This document shows, piece by piece, positions 1-7,280 of a stretch of 33,122 nt of DNA (positions are counted from its first letter, which is position 1; every line of letters starts with the position of its first letter). The position numbers and the translations under genes were made by a program. The notes beneath the pieces were generated by a model. It was not told where the DNA came from. It saw nothing but the letters and a program-made list of their open reading frames with translations, and ran no database searches. The DNA lies in NCBI GenBank assembly GCA_900541505.1, contig UQKK01000036.1, positions 1 to 33,122 on the forward strand, written 5' to 3'. The DNA comes from an uncultured Ruminococcus sp. Lineage in GTDB: Bacteria > Bacillota > Clostridia > Lachnospirales > Lachnospiraceae.

Positions 1-111
1 CATCAGCACCACCCCCATTCTATGTAAGAATAGAGGTCAGCCACCCTGTAACACGATTGCTCCGTAGAGAGAGTATAGCACACTCCAGGTAGCAGGACAA
101 TCGGCTTTTTT
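1..111. other. Possible type I toxin-antitoxin leader at the left edge
   Basis: On the minus strand a purine-rich sequence GGGGGTGGTGCTG is followed by ATG exactly at bases 3-1, so a small gene could begin here and run out of the window. Just before it lies a short hairpin (arms ATTCT and AGAAT at 17-31). On the plus strand, 54-63 pairs with 95-103 (one bulged C) and is followed by seven T (105-111), as in an intrinsic terminator for a plus-strand RNA antisense to the leader. That layout is typical of type I toxin loci (holin-like/TxpA-like). The toxin itself is not visible, so this is an inference. Confidence 0.3.
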
Positions 112-237
112 ATTCTTAACGGAATTTCAGAAAAAGGCTTTTTGTAACTTGCGAGTAATTCTGGACGTCAAAGGTCTGACAGCGCACACCCTCAGAGACC
201 CCTCCCTACCGCCTCACTGCCTACTGATCCAGATACG

Positions 238-264
238 AAAAAGGACAGTACCGAAGTACCGCCC
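238..264 (-). terminator. Intrinsic terminator of the serine recombinase gene
   Basis: Read on the minus strand, GGGCGGTAC (264-256) pairs with GTACTGTCC (251-243) around a TTCG tetraloop, followed by TTTTT (242-238). It begins seven bases after the recombinase stop codon. The region 120-237 shows nothing else recognisable. Confidence 0.85.
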
Positions 265-271
265 TAATTCA

Positions 272-940
272 TCACATATTCTTCTTAACGTGTTCCACGT
301 ATTTTTTGAATGTATTGCGTGATATATTATGTTTCTTCATCAAATCAACTGCCTTAATGCTTCTGTCAGCCAGATAAAGAACAATATCTACTTGCAATTC
401 TTCCGTTAATTTATCAAGCTGTCCGGGCTTGCGTCCTGCCTTATTTGGGCTTGCGGCCATGCCGTCTCTTGTCCTCTTGCTTATTGTAAGCCGTTCCTGC
501 TCTGCTCGATTAAGTTCAACAATCAATAATAATTTAACTGTACTTTCGAGGCTTGTCTTTGCTACTAAGTCCTGCTGTTCTGCTATATGAAGTAGTTCCC
601 TTATATAGTCTGTGCTTATGGTAGGATTATCTATAAACACAAGATTAACTCCTTTGCTCATAAGCTCCATATACTTTATATATCCTGCCTCTGCCTCTCT
701 GGTAAAGCGGCTTATATCTTTGAATACAATGGTATCTCCGGTCTGTACTATCTTCTCTATCCTCTGCCACTCTGCTCTATTCTTGAAACTCTTTCCGCTT
801 ACATCTTCTTTAAACTGAAAGACATACTCTATCTTATTATCCTCCGCATATCTGGCAAGTGCTTTCTCCTGTCTGGTGTACTTCTGTTTCTCTCTGTCTA
901 TCTTTGTTGATATTCTCATATAAGAATAATAATTAGCCAT
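272..940 (-). CDS. Serine recombinase (resolvase/invertase family)
   Basis: A 222-aa site-specific recombinase. The N-terminal catalytic domain (about 1-150) has the nucleophile Ser11 in YMRIS, the EDVSGKSFKNR segment and the DISRFTR motif with the conserved Arg. The C-terminal 50 residues start at AGRKPGQL and resemble a resolvase HTH. This is the short resolvase/invertase architecture, not the large serine integrase. The ATG at 940 is chosen because GGGAGGG precedes it; an upstream in-frame ATG lacks a site. It has its own promoter (998-1026) and terminator (238-264), separate from the packaging/replication operon to its right. It may act in DNA inversion, multimer resolution or transposition; its target is unknown. 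Confidence 0.85.
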   Translation of the reverse strand: MANYYSYMRISTKIDREKQKYTRQEKALARYAEDNKIEYVFQFKEDVSGKSFKNRAEWQRIEKIVQTGDTIVFKDISRFTREAEAGYIKYMELMSKGVNLVFIDNPTISTDYIRELLHIAEQQDLVAKTSLESTVKLLLIVELNRAEQERLTISKRTRDGMAASPNKAGRKPGQLDKLTEELQVDIVLYLADRSIKAVDLMKKHNISRNTFKKYVEHVKKNM

Positions 941-973
941 TGCGCCACCCTCCCATATATAAAACATCATTTT

Positions 974-982
974 AACGTTCGT
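974..982. promoter_or_regulatory. AACGTTCGT operator candidate below the recombinase promoter
   Basis: The nine bases AACGTTCGT lie just downstream of the recombinase -10. The same nine bases occur, inverted, inside the promoter of the element's repressor gene (6476-6484). A shared site suggests one regulator controls both promoters. Nine bases is short, so the match could be chance. Confidence 0.35.
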
Positions 983-997
983 TTATTTGATACTATC

Positions 998-1026
998 ATT
1001 ATACTGTCATTTAAACGTGTTGTCAA
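998..1026 (-). promoter_or_regulatory. Promoter of the serine recombinase gene
   Basis: On the minus strand TTGACA (1026-1021) and TATAAT (1003-998) are separated by exactly 17 bases, a consensus sigma-A promoter. Transcription would begin about 50 bases upstream of the recombinase start. Confidence 0.8.
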
Positions 1027-1093
1027 TATATAATGACGCTTTTATGCAAAAGGTTTTGTAAAATCCTTATAATGACACAATGGCACTCCTTTC

Positions 1094-1453
1094 CTAAGAT
1101 GTTAGCCCATGAGGGAAGAACCATGTTACTTTCTCCGGTTTCGGTTTTGTAGGGATGAAATAATCATCCGGGTTTTCGCCTGCTGCCGTCAGTTCTTCTC
1201 TGCATTCCTCTATCCTACTCAATATTTCACCTTTGGACTCGCCTGTGATCTCAGCAACGTCCTCCAAAGAAAAATACTCATGCTCTCCTGTAAAATGCGC
1301 CAGACTCATTCTAACGCCATTATAAGCGGCTCTCACACTAAACTGTTCTCCTATGCCGCTATTCAGTAAATCAGCCAGAAACTCACGTTCATAACCGTAT
1401 TTTCCATATTTGGAATAAAGATTATCTAATGCTTCTTGAAATGTCATTCTCAC
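1094..1453 (-). CDS. Hypothetical element protein, 119 aa
   Basis: I do not recognise the family. The protein is acidic and soluble with no membrane segment. Residues 60-90 (FSLEDVAEITGESKGEILSR) read like a helix-turn-helix or sigma-region-4-like segment, so DNA binding is possible. Translation probably starts at GTG 1453, five bases after AGGAGG; an ATG six bases downstream is the alternative. It is the last gene of the long leftward series, before a weak hairpin at about 1050-1070 and the recombinase promoter. In PICI-like islands this end often carries accessory or phage-interference genes, but nothing in the sequence proves that here. Confidence 0.6.
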   Translation of the reverse strand: MRMTFQEALDNLYSKYGKYGYEREFLADLLNSGIGEQFSVRAAYNGVRMSLAHFTGEHEYFSLEDVAEITGESKGEILSRIEECREELTAAGENPDDYFIPTKPKPEKVTWFFPHGLTS

Positions 1454-1547
1454 AAAATCCTCCTGTCTCTAAAAATACCGTTACAGATAAAAGTACCGTC
1501 TGAGGGATTTAGGCGGCTGTATGAACCGCCTACGCCCTCTCATAGTT

Positions 1548-1832
1548 CTATACTGTGACAAATTGCACCTTATCATCCTCCGGGATGAATTTAGTAGGTG
1601 TGCGCCCGATATATCCGGCTGAATAGCTTGTTACTCGTCCGTTATTCCTTTGCGGTTTGAGTTGCATATCAATCCAATCTCCCGGCTCAAAAATATCACT
1701 TGTGATTGTTAATTTAGTAGTGCCGCCCCACGGCAGAGGTATGGTGACGGTGTTCTCTTGCACCTTTATAATCTTGCAAGCCGCAATATCATTATTATGA
1801 CGGTTCATAATTGTTGTTTGTCTGTTATCCAT
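1548..1832 (-). CDS. Hypothetical element protein, 94 aa
   Basis: Not recognised. Residues 18-94 alternate short hydrophobic and polar stretches (CKIIKVQENTVTIPLPWGG, then DIFEPGDWIDMQL), suggesting a small beta-barrel fold. No Cys cluster, membrane segment or catalytic motif is evident. The start at ATG 1832 is supported by AAGGAGA ten bases upstream. It sits between two other small unknown genes in the leftward operon, about 30 bases after the previous stop. Function unknown. Confidence 0.6.
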   Translation of the reverse strand: MDNRQTTIMNRHNNDIAACKIIKVQENTVTIPLPWGGTTKLTITSDIFEPGDWIDMQLKPQRNNGRVTSYSAGYIGRTPTKFIPEDDKVQFVTV

Positions 1833-1865
1833 ATTCTTTAATCTCCTTTCAATTCCTGTTATGTT

Positions 1866-2012
1866 CTATTCCCACTGTAAAGCCTTGTGGTACCGCTCCT
1901 GCATGATCTGGCAACGGCTCTTTGTAGATTGATTATTAGACCGAATACCAGATAAATAAATCCGTCTGCCTTTATCATCATAGTGTATGTGCCTGTCCTG
2001 CGTATCGTCCAT
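1866..2012 (-). CDS. Small hypothetical protein, 48 aa
   Basis: A 48-aa basic, His- and Arg-rich protein starting MDDTQDRHIHYDDKG. The open frame runs further upstream, but AAAGGAG (2020-2026) stands at good distance from ATG 2012, and upstream of that the other frame is coding. It overlaps the end of the 77-aa gene by 35 bases, suggesting translational coupling. No family recognised. Confidence 0.5.
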   Translation of the reverse strand: MDDTQDRHIHYDDKGRRIYLSGIRSNNQSTKSRCQIMQERYHKALQWE

Positions 2013-2211
2013 GTGAAGCTCCTTTCTCGGCAGCAGACAGCAGATTATAAATATCCGGGTATCTGTTATAAAGTTCTGTCCGCTCTGCCAAATCCATGTG
2101 ATGAAACTGTTCAAAAGTAATCTGCCCGGCTTTCTCTCTGGTAGACATATCAACCTTTACTCTGTCGAATCTCTGTGATCCTGCGTCTGAAACATATCCT
2201 CGTGCTAACAT
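1978..2211 (-). CDS. Hypothetical element protein, 77 aa
   Basis: A 77-aa hydrophilic protein. Residues 22-57 (from MSTREKAGQITFEQF through LAERTELYNRYPDIYNLL) read as a real amphipathic helical domain, similar in feel to small proteins next to phage packaging genes. ATG 2211 follows AGGAGG. It starts 13 bases after the terminase small subunit stop and is probably translated from the same message. In a complete phage the large terminase would be expected in this place; instead there are only small proteins. Function unknown. Confidence 0.6.
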   Translation of the reverse strand: MLARGYVSDAGSQRFDRVKVDMSTREKAGQITFEQFHHMDLAERTELYNRYPDIYNLLSAAEKGASHGRYAGQAHTL

Positions 2212-2224
2212 TCTTCATATCCTC

Positions 2225-2830
2225 CTATTCGTCTGGTAACTGTTCAATAAGTTCTGAAATACTTTCTCTCTGCGCCTGCTCCGCAATCTGATGTATTTCT
2301 TCCTGCGATAATGCTATCTGGTCTGATGTAGTCGTAGTCTCTGCCTGTAGCTTAAATTCAGAAACATTCCGATAATCGCCATTATTAACTTGATCGAAGA
2401 TAGCGTAAACTGTCGGTATCTGCTGATGAAACGCCAATTCTTTCTTAACCGCCATAATCGCATTTTTAATCTGGTCTATCTGCTCTTTCCAGTCCTCGCC
2501 CCTGTTGCGTTCATAAAGGCTTAATGTGTTTCTGGTGATCCCAAGAAAAACCGTTAAACCCTCAATATCTGGAACTATCTTCTTGCAATCTGGCCTTTGG
2601 TTCTGCTCCTGTATGTATTCCAGATACCCAATACAATTATTTCTAAAGCGTTCAAGTCCTTCTGGAGATTCCTCATAGGCAGCAGGCCGCCCCCTCAGTC
2701 GTTTTATAGCCACATCTATAATAGGTGTTATATTGTCTGGTTCTCCTGCCTCTGCCACATCATACCTTTTGTATGAGTCAAGGTATCTGCCGCCCCTCTC
2801 ATCATGTTTCTGTGTTGTTTTTCCTGCCAT
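2225..2830 (-). CDS. Terminase small subunit-like protein (gp3 type)
   Basis: A 201-aa protein, probably the DNA-recognition subunit of a phage terminase. Its central part (about residues 85-165) has the order seen in gp3/Terminase_1-type small subunits: an HTH segment (LTVFLGITRNTLSLYER), a helical section with an IKNAIMAVKKEL stretch, then VYAIFDQVNNGDYRNVSEFK, resembling the family's IFxLKNxxGYRDKxE motif. ATG 2830 follows AAGGAGTG. No large terminase follows, and none is visible in the window. In PICIs a lone small terminase redirects helper-phage packaging to the satellite genome; that role is inferred. Family assignment is by motif only. Confidence 0.65.
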   Translation of the reverse strand: MAGKTTQKHDERGGRYLDSYKRYDVAEAGEPDNITPIIDVAIKRLRGRPAAYEESPEGLERFRNNCIGYLEYIQEQNQRPDCKKIVPDIEGLTVFLGITRNTLSLYERNRGEDWKEQIDQIKNAIMAVKKELAFHQQIPTVYAIFDQVNNGDYRNVSEFKLQAETTTTSDQIALSQEEIHQIAEQAQRESISELIEQLPDE

Positions 2831-2875
2831 AATGTCACTCCTTTTTATGTGTAATATTTTCCGCATAAAACTTGA

Positions 2876-3115
2876 TTATCCATGCTTTTTAGGCATATCT
2901 TTATAAATTCGCTCCAGCTCATCAAGAACCGTTAAAATCAACTGTTTAGCAAATTCTTTCTCTGGTACGTTCTCATACCTCTTAAAAAGTGCGCTTGCCT
3001 CATCAACTACCTGCTGCCAATACGCATCATCTTCACGAACCTCTGCAAACTTTTTATGAAATGCAAACACATCGCCGTATATCTTCCAGTAGACTGTACT
3101 CTTAAAATCTGTCAT
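2876..3115 (-). CDS. Hypothetical element protein, 79 aa
   Basis: A 79-aa, mostly alpha-helical, charged protein with aromatic residues near the N terminus (VYWKIYGDVFAFHKKF). No motif or membrane segment recognised. Its ATG overlaps the stop of the HNH gene as ATGA (3112-3115), so the two are translationally coupled. In phages a small protein of this kind often stands between an HNH nuclease and the small terminase. Function unknown. Confidence 0.65.
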   Translation of the reverse strand: MTDFKSTVYWKIYGDVFAFHKKFAEVREDDAYWQQVVDEASALFKRYENVPEKEFAKQLILTVLDELERIYKDMPKKHG

Positions 3116-3405
3116 GCTGTAGCCTCCCGGATTCTGTCATAATAGTTGTGCAATTTCTTATGACAAGAGCCGCATACGGCACATAAATCTGTGTATACAT
3201 TCTCATGTCCAAGATTTTTATATGTGATATGATGAACTTGAAGCGTCCTGCAATGCTCCCGGCTCCGTCCGCACATCACGCAAGAGTAATTATCTATTCT
3301 CATGCGCTCCTGCTTCTTCTCTTCCCACTCCTTAGAGCGCATATATTTTTTATAAAATTCTGACTGCAATTTCTCATCTCCAATCTGAAAATCCGTTACA
3401 AACAA
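3112..3405 (-). CDS. HNH endonuclease
   Basis: A protein of up to 97 aa with an HNH nuclease fold. CVMCGR and CAVCGSCHKKLH supply two Cys pairs for a structural zinc. VHHITYKNLGHEN gives the ββα-metal HNH core, with the final His in the CHKKLH helix. Phage HNH proteins beside terminase genes assist terminase cleavage of concatemers; that is known for tailed phages and inferred here from the nearby small terminase. The start is uncertain: the frame opens at TTG 3405 without a ribosome binding site, while TTG about 39 bases downstream follows GGAG. It lies 147 bases after the primase-helicase gene, beyond the candidate origin. Confidence 0.8.
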   Translation of the reverse strand: MFVTDFQIGDEKLQSEFYKKYMRSKEWEEKKQERMRIDNYSCVMCGRSREHCRTLQVHHITYKNLGHENVYTDLCAVCGSCHKKLHNYYDRIREATA

Positions 3406-3464
3406 AGGTACGTTCTAATCTTTAAAAGTCTGGAAACCCTTGATTTTACTGGATATTTTTTATA

Positions 3465-3549
3465 AATAGGCATTATAGGCATTTTATATGTAAAGTTTCT
3501 ATAGAGTGATTTTTAAATATTTACATACGGTTTGCCTATTTTGCCTATT
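3465..3549. other. Candidate iteron-type replication origin
   Basis: Two tandem copies of WATAGGCA (3465-3472, 3474-3481) and two copies of its complement TGCCTATT (3533-3540, 3542-3549), each pair with 9-base period, flank about 50 bases of very AT-rich DNA. This lies directly after the stop of the primase-helicase gene. In staphylococcal PICIs the origin lies next to the primase/helicase genes, with iterons on both sides of an AT-rich stretch. The repeats are seen directly; origin function is inferred. Confidence 0.5.
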
Positions 3550-3552
3550 TCA

Positions 3553-5838
3553 TTATTTAAAGGGTATATCTCCGTCTATTTCCATAAATCCATCCTCGGC
3601 AAATTCATAATCTTTGATGATATTTCTCACCTGTGATCCGTCTACCATGCCACGCTCCTTATAAATGCCCTTTGCCTTGCAATCAGAAATAAAATTCTGC
3701 TTGTTCTCAACATGGTATCCGTTCTCACTGCACCACTTCTCATAATGGGCATATGTTTCTTTAACGGAAATATTTTTGCCCTCTGCCTCTGCCAGACATT
3801 CATTGATAAAATTCTGTAGCTTATCGCTTGACGCTTCATAATCTGTTGTGGATTTCTTTATTGCCTCCGGCACTTCCAAACCTTCCCGGCAAAATGCTAT
3901 CCATCCTTCAATCATCCAGTTTAAAATCCCGGACAACGCTTCTTTTGTAGACAGCTTATCTTTCAGCGTCTTATCTTGTTCCGATTCTTCAAAATGCCGA
4001 TCAAAACTTACTACCTGTACTCTGTCAGATTTAAAAATCGTGTTGTCACTTACTACCGGCAGAAAATTTGTATTGCAAATCATCTTGAATTTTGGTACGA
4101 ACTGAAATTCGTCTTGATGAAGAAATCTTGCAACTATGGTATCTCTGCCGGTCAATGTTTTTAGTAATCCAACATCAAGCGGCATTCTCTTCGGTATTTC
4201 AGAGCAGACACATAAGCGTGTTCCTGCAAGTTTCGCCACATCTGGGCTTGCTGTCCGGCTGTCTGGATTATTCTTGATTGCCAGCGTTTCCGGCCGGATC
4301 GTTTTTGAATAATCCCCCAAAACATCTGCTATCCGCTCAATCATGGTGCTTTTACCGTTCCGTGTCGTGCTTCCAAACAGAAACCACATTTTCTCAAGAC
4401 GTACATCTCCAGTAAGACACGTTCCGAATAATTTCTGAAGATAATGGATTTTGTCTTTATCCCCTTGCATAACTTCATCTAAAAACTGCTCCCACCTCTC
4501 ACACCTTGCCTCTGGATGGTATTCTGCATTTGCAATTTTAGATAGTAGCAAATCTGCGCTGTGTTCATGCTTTTCAACTTTATCTTCATGGAATACCAAA
4601 ACGCAATTCTGTAAATTCAGCGCATAATCATCAGCATCCAATTCTTCATTAGAAATAAAATTCAGATCCCGGCTATCCTGTATGATTGCATTTCGTGTCC
4701 GGCTGTATGTCCATGTCAGAGCATATTTTAAATACTGTTCTTTACGCTTTTCATCTTCATCCGGCAGGCAGTTCACAGCATATACGCTCAATGCCTTAGA
4801 TAATTCTTTTGCGGATTTTCTCGCCCTTAATCCTTCTCGGTCAAGAATCCATCGTTGACCATCATAGAAGAACCAATCCCTAGCTGTCACACTGTACCTG
4901 TGCTTGTTCTTAAACACTGCGCTGAATAGCATTGCGCTTCCTATGTCTGTTAGTGGAAATTTATTTGCCGCATCCAGTTCAACCAGTTTCTTTACGAGCG
5001 GTATACCTTTGGGTACGGTCATGACCGGCGCAGGATTGCTCCCGTTGCCTGTAACGGCTGATTGAATGAGTTTCTCGAATTCCTCATTACTGTGCCCTGC
5101 GGCAAAATAATCTGAAATATCTGCTTTTGGAATATCCGGCATCGGCACTATTACTTTTGCACTCTTAGCAATTCCTTTTAAATCAGATAGAATTGTGCTT
5201 GCAACCTTGCGCCCCGGCTCATCATTATCAGCCAGAATGTAAACCTCTGCGCCTTTAAATAATGTTGCGAATTCAGTTTGCCAGTCTCCAGAGCCTCCAT
5301 AAGTTAAGGCTGTGTAACCTCGTTTTGTGAGCGTATCAACATCTTTTTCGCCTTCTGGTATAAATACTGGATTGTTCTCTGCAATCGCTTTATTTAAGGC
5401 TTTCAGATTGCCATAGACGCTTTTTAAATCTTTTCTGTGTCTACCGTTCAAACCATAACTGAATCTGTTGTTGCACAGAACCCCGTATATCATCCGCTTA
5501 TCCTGCATACGGATTTTTGTAAAGGTATATTCCCCGTTGATAGAAGAAACATAGTTGTAAACCGCTTCAATCCGCTTATGCTCTCTACTCTCTACATAGG
5601 CTCGCCAACTGCTGCCCGGTGGACGTTCTTCAAAATACAGGTCTTGTTTTTTAAGTCCGACCTTTTGTATAATATCCTCAAAGTTACATCCGGCGTGACA
5701 ATGGAGTAATGCGCTCCTACGCCCTTTTGTGATTGTTAGAGAGGCTTGTTTATCGTCATGGCACGGACAACGAGCCTGCGCCTTATCTCCGTAACGTTTC
5801 TGTACCTGGAAGTGCGTAAGCATTTCGTCAAATTGCAT
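3553..5838 (-). CDS. Primase-helicase (P4/D5 family)
   Basis: A 761-aa replication initiator combining primase and helicase. An N-terminal CHC2-type zinc finger uses C24, H27, C47 and C51. A TOPRIM-like region has PEGEKD near residue 159 and ADNDEPG near 200. A D5_N-like domain follows, then an SF3/D5 helicase with Walker A GSTTRNGKST near 485 and a Walker B-like LCVCSEI about 55 residues later. ATG 5838 is preceded by GGAGGTG; an upstream in-frame ATG is not. It overlaps the previous gene by 11 bases. Length and order fit virus/plasmid primases of the P4 family. It would unwind the element from the adjacent origin at 3465-3549. Confidence 0.9.
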   Translation of the reverse strand: MQFDEMLTHFQVQKRYGDKAQARCPCHDDKQASLTITKGRRSALLHCHAGCNFEDIIQKVGLKKQDLYFEERPPGSSWRAYVESREHKRIEAVYNYVSSINGEYTFTKIRMQDKRMIYGVLCNNRFSYGLNGRHRKDLKSVYGNLKALNKAIAENNPVFIPEGEKDVDTLTKRGYTALTYGGSGDWQTEFATLFKGAEVYILADNDEPGRKVASTILSDLKGIAKSAKVIVPMPDIPKADISDYFAAGHSNEEFEKLIQSAVTGNGSNPAPVMTVPKGIPLVKKLVELDAANKFPLTDIGSAMLFSAVFKNKHRYSVTARDWFFYDGQRWILDREGLRARKSAKELSKALSVYAVNCLPDEDEKRKEQYLKYALTWTYSRTRNAIIQDSRDLNFISNEELDADDYALNLQNCVLVFHEDKVEKHEHSADLLLSKIANAEYHPEARCERWEQFLDEVMQGDKDKIHYLQKLFGTCLTGDVRLEKMWFLFGSTTRNGKSTMIERIADVLGDYSKTIRPETLAIKNNPDSRTASPDVAKLAGTRLCVCSEIPKRMPLDVGLLKTLTGRDTIVARFLHQDEFQFVPKFKMICNTNFLPVVSDNTIFKSDRVQVVSFDRHFEESEQDKTLKDKLSTKEALSGILNWMIEGWIAFCREGLEVPEAIKKSTTDYEASSDKLQNFINECLAEAEGKNISVKETYAHYEKWCSENGYHVENKQNFISDCKAKGIYKERGMVDGSQVRNIIKDYEFAEDGFMEIDGDIPFK

Positions 5839-6040
5839 CCTCACACCTCCGCAAACTATCCAGAGTTTCCTCATAAGCTTCTACAAGAGCTTGTAATCTA
5901 TGCCACAACTCACACTCACAGAGAAGGCTATCGCGCCATTCACTCGATATTCGGATATAAGTTTTAAGTGTCTCAACATCCGGCGCCTCAACCTTGATAT
6001 ATTCGTTAAGCCGTAGTGAATAATAAATATGTTCAATCAT
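5828..6040 (-). CDS. Hypothetical element protein, 70 aa
   Basis: A 70-aa acidic helical protein with Leu/Glu heptad-like spacing at residues 36-65 and two Cys (CECEL). No family recognised. ATG 6040 is chosen because GGGAGGTG stands six bases upstream; it overlaps the end of the AlpA-like gene, and its own end overlaps the primase-helicase start by 11 bases. Such tight coupling suggests an early replication accessory or regulator. Confidence 0.6.
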   Translation of the reverse strand: MIEHIYYSLRLNEYIKVEAPDVETLKTYIRISSEWRDSLLCECELWHRLQALVEAYEETLDSLRRCEDAI

Positions 6041-6245
6041 CTTCAGCACCTCCCAGAACAACGCCCGTAGCTTCATAGAACCCCTGCGGACTAATCAGAT
6101 AAGAATAATGCTTGCTTCCCGGACGCTTCCACGCCTTGCCCCACGATACAATGCCTTGTTGAAGCATTAAGCGAACTGTCTGCGGATCACAATGCATTGC
6201 TTCAGCGACTTCTGCTATCGTGAGATTTGCTCGTTTGAACTCCAT
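6033..6245 (-). CDS. AlpA/excisionase-like HTH protein
   Basis: A 70-aa DNA-binding protein of the MerR/excisionase helix-turn-helix type. LTIAEVAEAMHCDPQTVRLML (8-28) is the HTH and the wing lies at WGKAWKRPGSKHYSYLISPQ. Such proteins direct excision together with a tyrosine integrase or activate its gene; both roles fit this element. It begins immediately after the stop of the preceding small HTH gene (TAA then ATG, no gap) and is second in the early leftward operon. Exact role not shown by sequence. Confidence 0.7.
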   Translation of the reverse strand: MEFKRANLTIAEVAEAMHCDPQTVRLMLQQGIVSWGKAWKRPGSKHYSYLISPQGFYEATGVVLGGAEDD

Positions 6246-6431
6246 TTACTCACCTGCCTCTGCTGCCAACTCATCAATAATTTTTTTGATCTCCTGTTTC
6301 TTATCATAAGAAAGTTCGTGTCTCAAAATCCTTGAGAATGCCGTCTCATGAGCATATCCAAGTTTCTCTGATACCTGCCAAAGATTAACCCCTTTGCTCT
6401 TTGCATACATTCTGATATCTATATTCTGCAT
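6246..6431 (-). CDS. Small HTH regulator, first gene of the leftward operon
   Basis: A 61-aa protein whose core (VNLWQVSEKLGYAHETAFSR) is a Cro/XRE-like helix-turn-helix, followed by a basic helix. ATG 6431 follows AAGGAGA. It is transcribed divergently from the repressor/integrase unit, the position of str/cro-like genes in phages and PICIs. It probably acts in the switch with the 6564-7280 protein at the 6432-6563 control region. I see no convincing consensus promoter for this strand, which fits a repressed or activator-dependent promoter. Confidence 0.65.
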   Translation of the reverse strand: MQNIDIRMYAKSKGVNLWQVSEKLGYAHETAFSRILRHELSYDKKQEIKKIIDELAAEAGE

Positions 6432-6471
6432 TACTATCTCCTTCTGATTTGCAATAACAATAAGTTTCTAA

Positions 6472-6500
6472 TTGACGAACGTTCATCTTAGGTTTATAAT
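6472..6500 (+). promoter_or_regulatory. Promoter of the repressor-integrase unit with palindromic operator
   Basis: TTGACG (6472-6477) and TATAAT (6495-6500) are 17 bases apart. The palindrome GAACGTTC (6477-6484) begins in the -35 and fills the first part of the spacer, so a bound regulator would block RNA polymerase. A second inverted repeat, GAGAAT/ATTCTC (6514-6529), lies downstream of the start point. Confidence 0.75.
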
Positions 6501-6563
6501 AACAGCAATAAAAGAGAATTAATATTCTCAAACATTTCTCATTTAGGAGGTGTTTTGTATTTT

Positions 6564-7280
6564 ATGAGAAAATTATTTCCCATTCTCTCGAAAGATTTTG
6601 GTGTGCGATTAAAGGCGCTTATGTATTTCAACAATATAACTACTAGCATGGAACTTGCTGTTAAACTATGCGGATACGAACAGAAACCCAAAACCGGAAC
6701 AAATGAATATGAAATATGCCGTACCAAAGAACGAACTATTAAAAACCATTTAAAGCTTGGAAATCTTACAAATTTGAATAGCAGTGAAAGTTTAACAACA
6801 CTATATATCGCCGAATATTGTAATTTTTTTCACTGCTCTGCAGATTATCTGCTTGGGTATATCGATTACCCTACGCATTCTGATACAGATATAGGAAAAG
6901 AAACAGGATTATCACTTTCTGCGATAGCCTCCATAAAACGAATTAATAACTCATGGGATTCTATTGAAGGCGAAGTTTTTGATTTTATATTAAAAGACAG
7001 CAATGTATTTTTAGATTTATTAAAATGGATCTCAATATATATTGACAATCCATATACTATTCCCGTTACCAAAAACCCACAAACAGGAGCTTACGAACGA
7101 TGCGGTTATGTTGTTAATGGAGAAAATGCAATATCGTTAGGACAAGAGACATTAGATAATAAAGGAAATCCTGGATATAAGCAAATAGGCGTAGGCGTAG
7201 ACATCCTTGAGTCCCATGCAATGCTAAAAATTCAAGAGATATTGATGAATTGGAAAAATGAAAAAAAGGACGGTGATTAA
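6564..7280 (+). CDS. Repressor-like HTH protein of the element
   Basis: About 238 aa. The first 100 residues look like a variant phage-type HTH domain (FGVRLKALM..., then YIAEYCNFFHCSADYLLGY, a segment common in clostridial element repressors). The rest is poorly defined and Asn-rich, with no S24 peptidase motif seen, so SOS-type self-cleavage is not expected. Start is ambiguous: ATG 6564 lies 13 bases after AGGAGG, while TTG 6555 is only four away. Its stop is directly followed by the integrase ATG, so the two are co-translated, as in the stl-int unit of PICIs. The distinctly AT-rich composition compared with host genes suggests transfer. Confidence 0.6.
   Translation: MRKLFPILSKDFGVRLKALMYFNNITTSMELAVKLCGYEQKPKTGTNEYEICRTKERTIKNHLKLGNLTNLNSSESLTTLYIAEYCNFFHCSADYLLGYIDYPTHSDTDIGKETGLSLSAIASIKRINNSWDSIEGEVFDFILKDSNVFLDLLKWISIYIDNPYTIPVTKNPQTGAYERCGYVVNGENAISLGQETLDNKGNPGYKQIGVGVDILESHAMLKIQEILMNWKNEKKDGD

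Noticed and set aside
1..270. Left attachment site matching the rpsI 3' end
   Set aside because: No stretch here matches bases 9067-9160 beyond short chance identities, so the island's other end must be outside the window.
6477..6484. GAACGTTC as a LexA (SOS) box
   Set aside because: Gram-positive LexA boxes need four bases between GAAC and GTTC; here the half-sites touch. A phage-type operator is more likely.
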